A DNA stretch of 64,000 nucleotides from assembly GCA_964017185.1 (NCBI GenBank), contig OZ024875.1, forward strand, positions 50,361,986 to 50,425,985. The letters run 5' to 3'. Position numbers and translations under genes: made by a program. The notes under the pieces were generated by a model. The model saw nothing but the letters and a program-made list of their open reading frames with translations. It was not told the origin of the DNA and did no database searches. This DNA is from Rugalucina vietnamica. Taxonomy: Eukaryota; Mollusca; Bivalvia; Lucinida; Lucinidae. Positions 41,367 through 52,581 of this stretch are shown one piece after another (position 1 is the stretch's first letter; every line of letters starts with the position of its first letter).

Positions 41367-43105
41367 ATGTTTTAGTCTTAGTCTCTACCCAGTATCAAGA
41401 TTTTTCTTAAATAGGAGCCCAGTCTAAACTTTTGATATACGTCTTGACATACTTATTTACAATGTCAGGTTTTTGGAGCTAGTGAAAATGTATTTCTTCG
41501 TCAGAACCATCATCCGAATTGTCATCTGAACTCAGCAGCTGTAGTCGGATCTCGAACACAGTGTTTTTAATTCAGAACCTAGCCTTCGCTGGGTTCGTAC
41601 ATAAACGGTACTGGTAATGTCACAAATTTTTTTTTTTTCATCATATCATTCTCATACACATATAAATTGTCGTGCAAAGATTTGTTTCTTTTGTCACAAT
41701 GGATCCAGAACACTCATTTTGTGAAGAGCCTACCTCGCCAGGTAACTGCTAAAACTGTTAATAAAATATAGTAGCACACCATACATTACTTTTAAATTTT
41801 AGAATTATACAACACAACACATCTAACTACATGTATACTCTGTCATGTTAAGCACACACATTAATATTAAAATTTCCGCAGGTTAACCCATTTTTGCCGA
41901 ATATATTTTCACTTTTATTTTTAGGGGCATCAGGAGTGATTTAAAATTTTCATATAAATGTTTGATGAAAATCCTCTTAGCAAACAGAATAGCTCCAGAT
42001 GGGATGCCGCGTTTTGCAGCGTCGCATCTGGAGCTATACTGTTTGCCTATGTCCCATAAAAAGGACGCCAGGCTTATATGAGTTAATTCGATTACCTACT
42101 TGTACCTTTTTTGTTGCCTACTTGTACCTTTTTTCTTATTTGTGGCATCTGCTAGAACTTTAATAGTTTCCCTTACAAAAGTCTCTATTTCTTCCCGATC
42201 AGGGTCGGTTTCAACGATCAGATCCATAGGATGACACCGGAATGTATTTGTTACTTTTAAGGTCATCATTGATTTGCACAAGTTCAAACTGCATAACAGG
42301 TCATTTGCACATGGCCTGTCTAGCGGACTGAATATTACAGATTGGTGATACAGGTTCTCTATTGCAGAACAATATGCTATTCTGTCACTTGCATATTTCT
42401 GATGGTAGGCTTTGTTTTGACATGAGGCTTTTCAATTCTTTACCAGCGTTTTTAGGCTTTCTCTATTTCTAAAATTAATGGGTATTTAACATTAGGATTG
42501 ATAAAATTGTATAAAACAATCCCTGGTGACCATATGTCCATTTTCTGTTACTTCTGAAATGCAGTATATTACTTCATTGCTCTGCAGTTCCGGGTCACCA
42601 TGTACTTTTGGACATATATATTTGACAATGCCAGGCAGGTCGATCTTCTAAGCGTTCATTATTGCTGCCTCGAAATCTTGACAATCGTGCCACAATCCTG
42701 TAATGGCTTTAAACTTGTTAGTTTGTCTTTTTCGCTTGAGGGACATGCGTCTTTTAGTGCTGAGAATTCCCTGATGTTGTTCAAGCACATACATTAATAT
42801 AAAATTATTAAATTTCCACAGGATGAATGGATGATCTGATTTGTGAGCTTAAACAGTTTCCCATACTTCCCAATCATGGTAGTTTTCAATGGTCGTATCC
42901 ATGCTACCGGAATGTTTTTGCTATCTCTGAAATGTTGAAGCATCGCTGTGTAGTTCCAAATTGTCACCTGCTTTTGGACATACATATTTGAAAAGGGTAG
43001 GTAGGTCAATTTAATAAGCGTCCATTACCGCGGCCTACCTACATCCTCCATCACACCAGAGTGATGGTCATGTTAGATGAGTACTGATACAAAACAAATG
43101 ATAAT
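41367..43105. other. Unannotated stretch
   Basis: There is a small hairpin at ~41988-42036 ('agctccagatg' / 'catctggagct') and two 'cctacttgtacctttttt' scraps near 42093-42130. A 63-codon minus-strand frame at 42096-42287 has no recognisable family. An ATG with a following GT (41701, 'tcgccaggtaactg') could be a first exon, but nothing supports it further. Confidence 0.4.
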
Positions 43106-43183
43106 CAGCTGAATTCAATATTATAGCTATCAGCTGAATTCAATATTATAGCTAGCAGCTGAATTCAATATTATAGCTATCAA
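43106..43183 (+). repeat. Short tandem repeat, ~26 bp x 3
   Basis: Three copies of 'cagctgaattcaatattata' plus 'gctat'. Confidence 0.93.
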
Positions 43184-43476
43184 CAATTATGCAATACAAA
43201 TATAATGAGTGATCATTCTAGATTATTTTACAAATAAACAGAACCAGGAAGAGGCTATTCAGACAGTTATGAGTGACTTTAATCACATATACTCCTATAT
43301 TCAGACCCCGTCTAAAACAAAATGCTTTATTTAACAAATTTAAGTAGTTAAGAGAAAAATCTATATTACTAATAAAGTAGCCATGCATCAAGCAAGCAAT
43401 ATGCATAATATTATAAAAAATCAGTGCATCGGCAAAACCCTATGTAAATATCTTATAACATGAGGCCACCCCTTCC

Positions 43477-44113
43477 CCGCAATTTCTGTTTATCAGCATT
43501 GTCTCCAATCGCCACAGTACAGATCACAATGTACTTTGTCTTACAGAGTTCCCAGAAATTTCCCACAATTTCTGTTTATCAGCATTGTTTCCAATAGCCA
43601 CAGTACAGATCACAAAGCTGTAGTTTGGCCTACAGCATTCCCAGAAATTTCCCACAATTTCTGTTTATCAGCATTGTCTCCAATCACCGCGGTGCAGATC
43701 ACAACGCTGTATTTCGGCCTACAGCATTCCCAGAAATTTCCCACAATTTCTGTTTATCAGCATTGTCTCCAATCCCCGCCGTACAGATCATAACGCTGTA
43801 TTTCGGCCTACAGCATTCCCAGAAATTTCCCACAATTTCTGTTTATCAGCATTGTCTCCAATCCCCGCCGTACAGATCATAACGCTGTAGTTTGGCCTAC
43901 AGCATTCCCAGAAATTTCCTGCAATTTCTGTTTAACAGCATTGTTTCCAATCCCCGCCGTACAGATCATAACGCTGTATTTCGGTCTACAGCATTCCCAG
44001 AAATTTCCCGCAATTTCTGTTTATCAGCATTGTCACCAATCCCCGCCGTACAGATCATAACGCTGTATTTCGGCCTACAGCATTCCCAGAAATTTCCCAC
44101 AATTTCTGTTTAT
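43477..44113 (+). repeat. 89-bp minisatellite, seven units
   Basis: 'cagaaatttcc' recurs at 43553, 43642, 43731, 43820, 43909, 43998 and 44087, exactly 89 bp apart. The units are ~90% alike by eye. The overlapping ~85-codon plus-strand frames are by-products. Confidence 0.93.
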
Positions 44114-44565
44114 TGTTGCATAGTCTGGTCATCGTCTACTAAATAAAACGGTATAAGTAAGGGGGCCAAATTAACGTCCTTACCTTCGACGATATGCTTT
44201 TTCAAAGACGGATGAACAGTTCCCAAAAAAGGTAAGGATTCAGCAGAGTAACCAAACATGGTGCAAGAAGCTCCTCCCGTTGATAGGGTAGAATTGGGGT
44301 CAGATAGTTCCGAATCAAGCGGGTTATTATTCCTAACTTGGGTAGTATCCACCGTTGACGGTACCTTGTCTTGCAACAACTTTTGAACGTTCCCAGTCAA
44401 TGACAAAACAGTTTGTTGTAGTTCCAAAACAGTTTTGTTGAGGGTTTGTAAAGGCACGTCCTCATCAATGTTAATCCTGTCCTGATCAGGGCGTCTCGTA
44501 TATACATGTAATCCATTCTTCACACACAAATCAATTAATTTCGATTTCCTAGCTAATATTGTTCT
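44110..44565 (-). pseudogene. Retroelement ORF1-like fragment
   Basis: A 139-codon frame (44529 to 44110), extendable upstream. It starts with a basic helix segment ('RKSKLIDLCVKNGLHVY') reminiscent of a SAP motif, has a coiled-coil-like middle, and ends with 'HPSLKKHIVEGKDVNLAPLL'. The last motif is typical of ORF1/gag-like proteins of invertebrate tyrosine-recombinase or other retroelements, from memory. It breaks off at the 89-bp satellite. No RT nearby. Confidence 0.5.
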
Positions 44566-45014
44566 GATTTAGTTTAGCGTTGAGTTCCACCATCAAAAGT
44601 TAATGTAAATCCGAAGATGTCTCCATGTTATTGTGAGTCCTTGTTCTTGACGACATGATGAATATGTTTAGACCTTGAAAAGACGAATGAAAAATTCGAA
44701 TATTTGGAAAGAAGCTCACACTTTCAGTTTAACATATTGGAACAATTTATTACACATCTTCGGAGATCAAGAATCGAAATGTAAACAGTTGTTCTACGTT
44801 GTGTATTATCTAGCGGTCACCTCGAGCCAATCAGAAAAACAGTGTATGAATATGCATAAGCGCATTGATAATGCCTGCAACTCCATTCGTTGAATGAAAG
44901 CAGCACAGACCGTAGATACCTACATGTGTATACTTAAACAATAGATCAGGGCAGAATTAGGCTCGTCTGCGTATAAAATACAATTAAAGAACTTTAATTG
45001 ACACGTAACATAAT
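44566..45014. other. Unannotated stretch
   Basis: Nothing recognised; possibly the leader of the ORF1-like fragment. Confidence 0.4.
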
Positions 45015-45128
45015 TATATCCAAACCACATGCACTTTCCTAGTTGCACACACAAGGTACCCACTGTCCATTCACTTTCATTGTCAAAATGCCCGAAAAAT
45101 GACTAAGTACAAATTGCAAAACAAGTGT
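45015..45128 (-). repeat. Fragment of the 19973-20850 element
   Basis: The inverse complement contains 'catgcatgtggtt'-like, 'gcgcaact'-like and 'ttgacaatgaaagtgaatg' phrases, in the order of the internal unit near 20340-20440. Confidence 0.7.
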
Positions 45129-45146
45129 CTTGTTAAAGGGGGTGGG

Positions 45147-45245
45147 GGGGGGGGGTCAAAATACTATAGGGAAAAAAGTGACCAGCGGGTCATTATATTA
45201 TGACCGGTGGGTCACTTTTTGGGTGGATCAAAATATTATATTACA
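45147..45245. repeat. Imperfect hairpin after a G-run
   Basis: The arms 'aaaagtgaccagcgggtcat' and 'atgaccggtgggtcactttt' pair around a 'tata' centre. A G/T-rich run precedes it. Confidence 0.75.
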
Positions 45246-46689
45246 CCGTTACTTTAAGTTTTAATTTACAACAACAAGATAATAAAACTATTTAAATGTT
45301 ATTTATTCATGAGAAAGCAAAATACCAAAGAAGCTTATGCATAAACAATTACACTACAAATGCCCTCCCCAACTAAAGGAAATTTTCTTAGATTTTATTA
45401 AAGAAATTTTAACCATTAATTACTTTACCCGAAACAAGTTTGCCATGTATTTTCCTAATCACTCATACAATAATTAAACAGTAATATTAATATTTACATA
45501 AAAATTAATTTAATGTTAATAAATGTACACTTTAAAATAAACTGCACAATATCAAACACATGATTTAACCTAAAGGACATAAGCCTATAATTAAATTTAA
45601 ACAATTAAAACTCTTATGTCTTGCAATTTAATTAAAACAATGTAAAGAAATTAATCTTTAAAAACATTTATTTATGAAAACACCCAGACACACACTCATT
45701 ACCTGAATTTATAATTTTACTCCTGTAGCAATAACACCCTCTGTACCTGTGATACAATCAATTACCTTACGTCGGAGACTGATACAACTAGACGCGGCGC
45801 GTGGCTGAAGATGGAGTCAGGTGAGTTGACGATTATTTTAATTTTACAGGTATTTATGCGGGGGAGTTTGGGTCAAGAGTTGGCAGAGAAATAAAGTGTA
45901 CATACCTCTGTTTGTTTGCCATCAACAGTATTCTAAACAACATCTCCTTGCCACAGAAACAATAGTTTTGTCGGTGGAAAATTCCACCATTGTCACGAAA
46001 AATGATTGCATTTGCTTATTTCTCCAATCTCTCATCACCTATTGACATTTTTAACGTTTCAATATAGACCAAAAACATTCTTTGTTACATACAAGCAGAA
46101 AACAATAATGAAGTCAGGCTGGTTTGTTCATAATATGGTGTTGAACACACACAGGGTAGATCGATTAGGATACAACTTACCTATATGAGTCAATTACCTC
46201 GATACAACTCACGTATAAGACTTTTGGATAGAAAATGATGCTCCTTACGTCGTAGAATAGAGCAAAAAATGATACTACTAAGTATCATAAATAAATTTGA
46301 TAAACATGTTATGCAATATGAATTACAAGTAATGTTCCTGGGGGAATATTCTGGGCCAACCGTTATCATAAGCACAAGTTTCGTTATGACAGCGTCAAGA
46401 CTTTACATTTATATTTTCATACATGTGTTACATCTAAAAAGCCAAATAGGGAGATTTACTTTTCGAAATAGGGAGAATGATTAAACAAAGAAGGAAATTC
46501 TTGATTTCAAATAGCGAGATCTGAAATTTGAAATAGGGAGATGTATAAGTTATATTGGGAAATTTTGAAATTCCAAAAATGGAGATTTGCTCAAAAATAA
46601 GGAGATCCCTCTGAAATTGGGAGATATCACATGTATGATATTTTATTTCAATGATGACATGTCAGACAGACACAGTCATCAGGCTGTCA
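45246..46689. other. Very AT-rich unannotated stretch
   Basis: 45250-45720 is extremely A/T-rich. At 45812 'atggagtcaggtgagt' would fit a tiny first exon plus donor, preceded by a GC-richer 60 bp, but there is no downstream exon to support it. From 46440 to 46630 phrases 'aaatagggaga' recur. Confidence 0.4.
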
Positions 46690-46985
46690 TTTCTACTTTA
46701 CGCTGCTTACTTCGAGTTGGCTCAGACACATCTTCACACATTCACCTTTGTTGGTAAATCGTTTCCACTGCACATGTCTTTTTGTGGAAGTTTCCTCTGT
46801 TTTTCTAGATGTCTTAACTTTCAGTGGACTATTTGAAGCCCAGTGATCATATGAACCACACTTGAAACATTGTCCATGTGTTGGTGTTGTGTCTGGTTGT
46901 TCTCTGGCAAGCCTTAACTTCAAACAATTGATGGCCCATTGTGTTGTTTCTTTACAGTTGTAGCACTGTCTTTACAGTATTATTA
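46690..46985 (-). pseudogene. Double zinc-knuckle gag/ORF1 fragment
   Basis: The minus strand reads 'CYNCKETTQWAINC' and, ~30 residues on, 'CFKCGSYDHWASNS'. Both resemble CCHC knuckles, but the first lacks the His and the second the last Cys. It could belong with the ORF1-like fragment at 44110-44565, as both are minus-strand retroelement scraps. Confidence 0.55.
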
Positions 46986-47111
46986 GTGCTACAAAGCACA
47001 ATTGTACATGTCAAATTGTAAGACCTGATCGAAACATACAGGTAGACTCTTTGTAAAGGTTTTCATGATATATAACCGAGTATCTGGAATAAATTGTAGG
47101 ATACTGCAAAG

Positions 47112-47752
47112 TAACTTGATCATCTGCTTGTGTCTCGAACAGCTTCCAGTTTCCAACTTGTGTCTTGAACAGCTTCCAGTTTCCAAATGATATCATCTGC
47201 TTGTGTCTCGAACAGCTTCCAGTTTCCAAATGATATCATCTGCTTGTATCTCGAACAGCTTCCAGTTTCCAAATGATATCATCTGCTTGTGTCTCGAACA
47301 GTTTCCAGTTTCCAAATGATATCATCTGCTTGTGTCTCGAACAGCTTCCAGTTTCCAAATGATATCATCTGCTTGTGTCTCGAACAGCTTCCAGTTTCCA
47401 AATGATATCATCTGCTTGTGTCTCAAACAGCTTCCAGTTTTCAAATGATATCATCTGCTTGTGTCTCGAACAGCTTCCAGTTTCCAAATGATATCATCTG
47501 CTTGTGTCTCGAACAGCTTCCAGTTTCCAAATGATATCATCTGCTTGTGTCTCGAACAGCTTCCAGTTTCCAAATGATATCATCTGCTTGTGTCTCGAAC
47601 AGCTTCCAGTTTCCAAATGATATCATCTGCTTGTGTCTCGAACAGCTTCCAGTTTCCAAATGATATCATCTGCTTGTGTCTCGAACAGCTTCCAGTTTCC
47701 AAATGATATCATCTGCTTGTGTCTCGAACAGCTTCCAGTTTCCAAATGATAC
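47112..47752 (+). repeat. 43-bp minisatellite, about 14-15 units
   Basis: The unit contains 'cttccagtttccaaatgata' and 'tcatctgcttgtgtctcgaa'. It is very homogeneous (single-base differences), with a shorter variant unit at the start. There are no unique spacers. Confidence 0.93.
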
Positions 47753-47889
47753 TTTGTCTTTGCCTCCGTCTTCTCGTTTTATATTGTCTAGCAGACTCCA
47801 ATTCAAGTACAGTTCTGTCTCAGTTTTAATATGAAATGTTGATTTGATTATTCCCGTCATTCTAAAGAAGAAAATGGGTAAGCCTCCTA

Positions 47890-48735
47890 GTAATTCAAAG
47901 ATGTCATATTCATCCATTTCATGATTGAGTAACAAAATTAATGTCCATTGTATGTACTACTTCAGTCAGAAATATATCCTGTCATGAAATGTTCCTTTAA
48001 GTCAATGTGATGAAGTAGTGGTTCTCTACATAGATCACAATAAAATGACCATGTTACACTCCAAAGTTTGGATGACTTTAATGTAAATTACTGTTGAACA
48101 TGCAAGTCGTAAATCGCTGTGTGGAACTTAAATCGATCTAATTTTATTTGTCACTGTTTGCCATTTGATCTGTCCAATAACATTTGCACAATTTAGTCTC
48201 TGTGATAAGTTTCCCAAGGTCTTGTAACCAAAACTCTCTTTCAACCACGCCTCTTGCATCTTCCATTTGAATGCAAGTCCTTTTGCAGACAAGTACACCA
48301 TGAGAGGCACTTCTAATGCAACACTGACCTTTTTGGACATAACTCAGAAATCAATTAACTGTTATGACTGAAAAATTAAATGTCACAATAACCCGGTTGA
48401 ACTGATAACTAAATGGAAGTTATCACGGATATCACAGCAGTAAAGTTTATCATATATATATAGTCAGTTAATATCCTGTGTGTCCAGAATAGTAATTCAA
48501 AGATGTCATTTCATCCATTTCACGATTGGGTAACAAATATCCATTCAATGTATGTACTATGTACTACCTCTCTGAGATATAACCCGACATGAAATGTTCC
48601 TTTAAGTTGCACTGAAGTAATTGGTTCTATACCTAGATCACAATAAAATGACCATGTTACACTCCTAAGTTTGGATGACTTTAATGTAAATTATAAACTT
48701 GAACATGTAAGTCATAAATCGCTGTGTTGAACTTA
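47890..48735 (+). repeat. Direct duplication, ~240 bp, copies at 47890-48130 and 48490-48735
   Basis: Shared order: 'aattcaaagatgtcat', 'catgaaatgttcctttaag', 'gatcacaataaaatgacc', 'agtttggatgactttaatg' and 'aaatcgctgtgt'. The spacer includes a 70-codon minus frame without recognisable family. Confidence 0.8.
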
Positions 48736-48944
48736 GTTCTTATTTTCATCAGTCACTATGCTGTGTTCTTGTGCAAGACACATTGACTTTACAGAACTGG
48801 GTAATACTCAGCTTAATATATTTTCTTGGATTTCTGGTGGTATGTAGACATTAGCCATGCATATTTTGAGTAGCTGTTATGGCATAGTTCTCAATTTTAA
48901 AGCTGCAGGATTCAGTCTACATGTTCTTACATAATTAAATCATT

Positions 48945-49154
48945 TTAATGGTCAATAGATCTAGGTATAATATACGAAAAGGCTTGTTCATCATCCCCAT
49001 TACAAGTACATCTGCCCACTTCATGGCAGTAGTCCGGGGATGGTCTTGCTGGGCCCACAATTTCCTTCCAGGAATTTTCCTCCCCTTCTTTGGTTTCCTC
49101 TGGAAGCTTTTGAACACGATCATGACCTGCACCAAAAAAGCTTCCTGTCCCCAA
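48945..49154 (-). CDS. Possible 3' coding exon, unidentified
   Basis: A minus-strand frame with polar, non-repetitive composition ('GPARPSPDYCHEVGRCTC', 'NGDDEQAF') and a plausible acceptor before it ('cttttttggtgcag'). It ends in a normal stop. The segment at 49494-49790 could be the preceding exon. No family recognised; it may equally be chance. Confidence 0.3.
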   Translation of the reverse strand: MGTGSFFGAGHDRVQKLPEETKEGEENSWKEIVGPARPSPDYCHEVGRCTCNGDDEQAFSYIIPRSIDH

Positions 49155-49255
49155 TTACTTCACTTCATTTACAGCTGGACAGCGTCATCTCCACGGAATG
49201 TAATGTTCCACTTTGTTGTAAGGGACAGCGTCACATACCCTAGAGTTTAATATTT

Positions 49256-49490
49256 GAGCCTGTGCATGAGAAACCAACAGTTTGCATATAGGCGAAAACA
49301 AAGCCGCAGATCAGCTGTGCAGTAACTGCACAGCTGATCAGCGCCTTTGTTTTCGCTACACAGATAGTACAATTCCTCTTCTACTTATTGACAGAATGTC
49401 AAGCATCTAGCCTGCTTCTATGGCTGTACAGTCCGGTTTGTGTCGGATCTGGTCTGAAACCCAAATTGTTGGTTTGTCACACACAGGCTC
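49256..49490 (+). mobile_element. Palindrome MITE PM, copy 16 (covarying palindrome)
   Basis: Perfect ATTT flanks (49252-49255, 49491-49494). The palindrome core is 'gctgtgcagtaactgcacag', with both arms changed together relative to 'gcttcgcggtaaccgcgaag'. Confidence 0.93.
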
Positions 49491-49493
49491 ATT

Positions 49494-49790
49494 TCACTTT
49501 TCCAGGTGCAGCCTGACCCCAGCACTATTTATTGTCTTGATCATCGAGTCCAGCTCGACTTCTCTGTCACTTGCCGTATTTTGAAGCATCTTCAACACTC
49601 TCATTATCCTATTCGTGGCTATGTCACATAGTTGGACATAGTTCCCATACCTCATCCCTGACTTGGCAGTATGTTGACGGGGTACCAATCCCAGCAGAGC
49701 CAAAAAATTATATTGATCAAGCAAGTCCTTCTTTGCTGACACTGGCTTTGTCGTCACATGCTGCTTGAGGTCTCCCATCCGGTTGCTCAT
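49494..49790 (-). CDS. Unidentified ORF or exon
   Basis: 98 codons of balanced composition ('KSGMRYGNYVQLCDIATNRI', 'DREVELDSMIKTIN'). The stop overlaps the target duplication of PM copy 16 and would exist without it too. An alternative reading is a donor 'gtgaaat' at that point, leading to 48945-49154. It lies 120 bp from the retrotransposon insertion. No family recognised. Confidence 0.35.
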   Translation of the reverse strand: MSNRMGDLKQHVTTKPVSAKKDLLDQYNFLALLGLVPRQHTAKSGMRYGNYVQLCDIATNRIMRVLKMLQNTASDREVELDSMIKTINSAGVRLHLEK

Positions 49791-49913
49791 CTTCTCTCCA
49801 TCAAAACACCACAGGCAGAGTACTGTTTGACAAAGGTGGTTGGAACTTCAAAATTATGTGTGCTCTCAGCTCTTTCTGGGTGGCAAAGGTAGTGGGACAC
49901 AACCAGCATTGAG

Positions 49914-50290
49914 TGTAACCCCATTGTCCAAGGAACTCAATAAAGACAATTTAAATTTTCTACATGTTTATTTTCAACCCAGGTTCTTCTTTTATTTCCA
50001 TACGAGATCTTTCCACTTTCACACCAGACCACAAACTGCTCTTTCTGCCTTCTCTCTCCGATATATGTCTTCTTGCACACGTCATCCTTTCTTCTACCAC
50101 GCATGCTCACCCATCCAACATCTAGCACATACCCATATATGTTCACCACCTCATAACCTATACTCATTCATTATCATAACATAGTATACACTCGATCTAG
50201 TACACTCGTACTCAACACTCGACCTAGTACTCTCGTACTCACCCAGTACTTAAACAACTGAAAAACTACTATTTTATCAATACTGTTACA
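49914..50290 (-). repeat. 3' LTR
   Basis: 377 bp with TG...CA ends (TGTAAC / GTTACA inverted tips). It looks identical to 59806-60182. On the minus strand U3 carries a ~27-bp direct duplication (50187-50241, 'gagtacgag...ctag...tcgagtg'), a TATA-like 'acatatatggg', and AATAAA at 49967-49972. Confidence 0.95.
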
Positions 50291-50310
50291 AATGCCTCCC
50301 CCCAATAAGT
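50291..50310 (-). promoter_or_regulatory. Polypurine tract
   Basis: On the minus strand 'ggggggaggcatt' lies immediately before the 3' LTR start TGTAAC, the expected place for the plus-strand primer. Confidence 0.75.
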
Positions 50311-50703
50311 TTTTATGTTGTTTAATATGTCCTTGATATGTCTTTGATAACTGCTTTCCAGCTTATTTTGTATTGTGAATTTATAATGAAACACTAACTG
50401 AGTCATCTACACATTTGAAAGACATATACATGCTCTAAATAAGTTCACTACACTTTTTATTAATATTCATCCAGAGTAAGAATGTATTTTAAATCCAAAT
50501 GAGAATAGATACGTCCAACAGTTGAAATAGTTAGAAACACAGTTACTCGATACAGTTACTCCACACCATTCCGTCAATCGTTGCTCTCCATGTAAACGTC
50601 GCTTTAGTCATAGTCCATGCACGTTTTTTTCATAGGTAATGTAGTATATGTAGGTCCTGTCACATCGCTGTCTCGCTGTCTACACAATTAAACCCTACTG
50701 CAA

Positions 50704-51018
50704 TTATTCGTCATCATCCGAAACGTATATGGCCATTTCCGCATTTTCCCCGCTCCTCATTTGCGTGCCCCGATCTATTTTAGTTTTCTCTTGCTCCATA
50801 GCGTCCGTTTGACAACCTTTGGTGTTATTTTGCACTTTCATTTTCTTGTATGTATCCATTTGCCGCATTGTAGCGAGCAGTATGTCCATACTAGCTGACA
50901 CACAAGCTTGTTCCCTATTGCCATTAGTCACACCATGCCTATCTAACTGATGAAGTATATTCCGATATGCTGTGTCAAATAGTTTCGACATGTCTAGTGT
51001 TGTTTTGTTTCTACTCAT
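50704..51018 (-). CDS. Small accessory ORF of the retrotransposon
   Basis: 104 codons between env and the 3' LTR, with an acidic C-terminus ending 'AIYVSDDDE' and many charged residues. No signal peptide or membrane segment and no family recognised. It is intact although the neighbouring TIR insertion is only ~170 bp upstream. It could be an extra element-encoded protein or a chance frame. Confidence 0.5.
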   Translation of the reverse strand: MSRNKTTLDMSKLFDTAYRNILHQLDRHGVTNGNREQACVSASMDILLATMRQMDTYKKMKVQNNTKGCQTDAMEQEKTKIDRGTQMRSGENAEMAIYVSDDDE

Positions 51019-51188
51019 GTTTGATTTGATTTTTGGAAGTTAATGTAAGGTTCTATAAGTTTATAAACTAATATCCGAGGAAATCTAGCTATGGTAGAAT
51101 GTGCAGCTAAGTTGCAAAACGTTGTCATCAAGATTATTAATTAAAGTTATTGTCTACTCTTTATTTCTGCCTATCTTGTATTCTTATG

Positions 51189-52161
51189 CTGCTCTCACAT
51201 ATACCGAATATCCCTTGCGAATCCTAAAATTTGAAATTCGCGCTGAAATTACGGAATATGATGCGAATGGACGGGGCGGGGCTTGTAAAAAACGATGTCT
51301 TTGCGAAAGCGGTAAGAATGCTTGCGGCTCCTTACAAATGTCTGAAGAATGTTGCGATTGATTGCCTTCCTCATTACCGAATTCTTGAAAATGCCTTACG
51401 AATGTTCCGAACGCTTACAAATGCCGTTACAAATAATACGAACGTCTTGCAAACACCTTACAAATGAAGCGAATGTGTAGCGAATGCTTGCCGAATTGTT
51501 TCACTTTTTACTCATTCGCAAACATTGTAGCCAATAATATCAATGTAAAATGAAATCACCAACAATGCCATGGGGCATGAAAAAATATGTCATTATTGGT
51601 CCAAGTCTTCTCTTGAAACACACACCTCTTTGTTGTTTCTCTCAAATTGCGATTTACACAATAAAAAGATCATTTTACTGGGCAAACGAAAATTTCACGG
51701 GACTTTAATTTGTCTGTCATACATTGATGGATAGCTTAAAGTCAAACGCCATAAATAATGGCCTTTACTTGAAGGATAGAGAGAGAATAAATAAACTATG
51801 CTAAAAACTGAGTCTTGAATGTGAAAATGTTGCGATTCACTAGCGATTCTTTACGGACATCAAAACTCAATAGAATTTAATGCCACAGAATCCTTGCAAA
51901 TGGCTTGCGTGTGTTACAAATGTCTTGCAATCAATCCGAATTGTTTACGAATTTTTTACGAATATGTTAAGAATATGATTTCCTTGCGAATTTTAGGAGC
52001 ATGTTCCTAATTATCGCAGCTACTCGAAATTTTCACCGAATGCTTCCGAATGCTTACAAATGCTACCGAATGCTTCCGAATTTCTAGCGATTAATGCGAA
52101 TTTGATCAAAATTGCATTCGGAAGGGCATTCGCAAGGGAAATTCGGTATATGTGAGAGCAG
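51189..52161. mobile_element. 973-bp TIR element with 'gcgaatg/ttacgaatg' repeats, inside the retrotransposon
   Basis: The ends 'ctgctctcacatataccgaa' and its inverse are exact at the tips and diverge inward. The flanking third on each side is crowded with variants of 'cttgcgaatg', 'cttacaaatg' and 'cttccgaatg', resembling the subterminal transposase-binding repeats of some DNA transposons. It is non-coding. The target duplication is uncertain ('tat' on both sides). Confidence 0.8.
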
Positions 52162-52581
52162 TATTAGCGATTATATTTCCAGGTAAGTTGAAATTCAGGG
52201 AAAATGTTTGGCAATCATTCAACTCGTAGGTAAGTCTAGGTAGATATGGTTGGATCACAGAAAAGTTTCACTTATGTTTCTGAGTGACTGTTCTGACTAG
52301 TCTGTGTTGACTTGGCAACATGCCAACTACTGTCCCATTGGTCTGGTAGATCCATAAAGTTTTTAATAGAACATATACATGACAAATGTCCTTGTCGCAC
52401 ATTTGAACCTGGGTTTTTATTACATGTCTTCAATAAACAGTTTCACTATATACATGTAACTAGTCACACATAATCCTTATTGTCTTTATGTCATTATGAT
52501 CTTTATAATTTTTATGATCCCGGGATTTACTGCAACACTATATACAAGCATATTTATACTGGTACCATACAGTTTCATAGT

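Noticed and set aside
41690-41760. Possible first exon starting ATG GAT CCA and ending at a gtaact donor
   Set aside because: Only about 15 codons and no partner exon found.
45800-45830. Tiny first exon 'atggagtcag' followed by gtgagt with GC-richer upstream
   Set aside because: No downstream exon or family match; a start and donor of this size occur by chance.
47112-47752. CRISPR-like regular repeats
   Set aside because: The 43-bp units are contiguous without spacers and the genome is eukaryotic.
49937-50167. ORFs of 76 and ~86-114 codons in both LTRs
   Set aside because: They lie within LTR control sequence, in both copies, without a recognisable domain.
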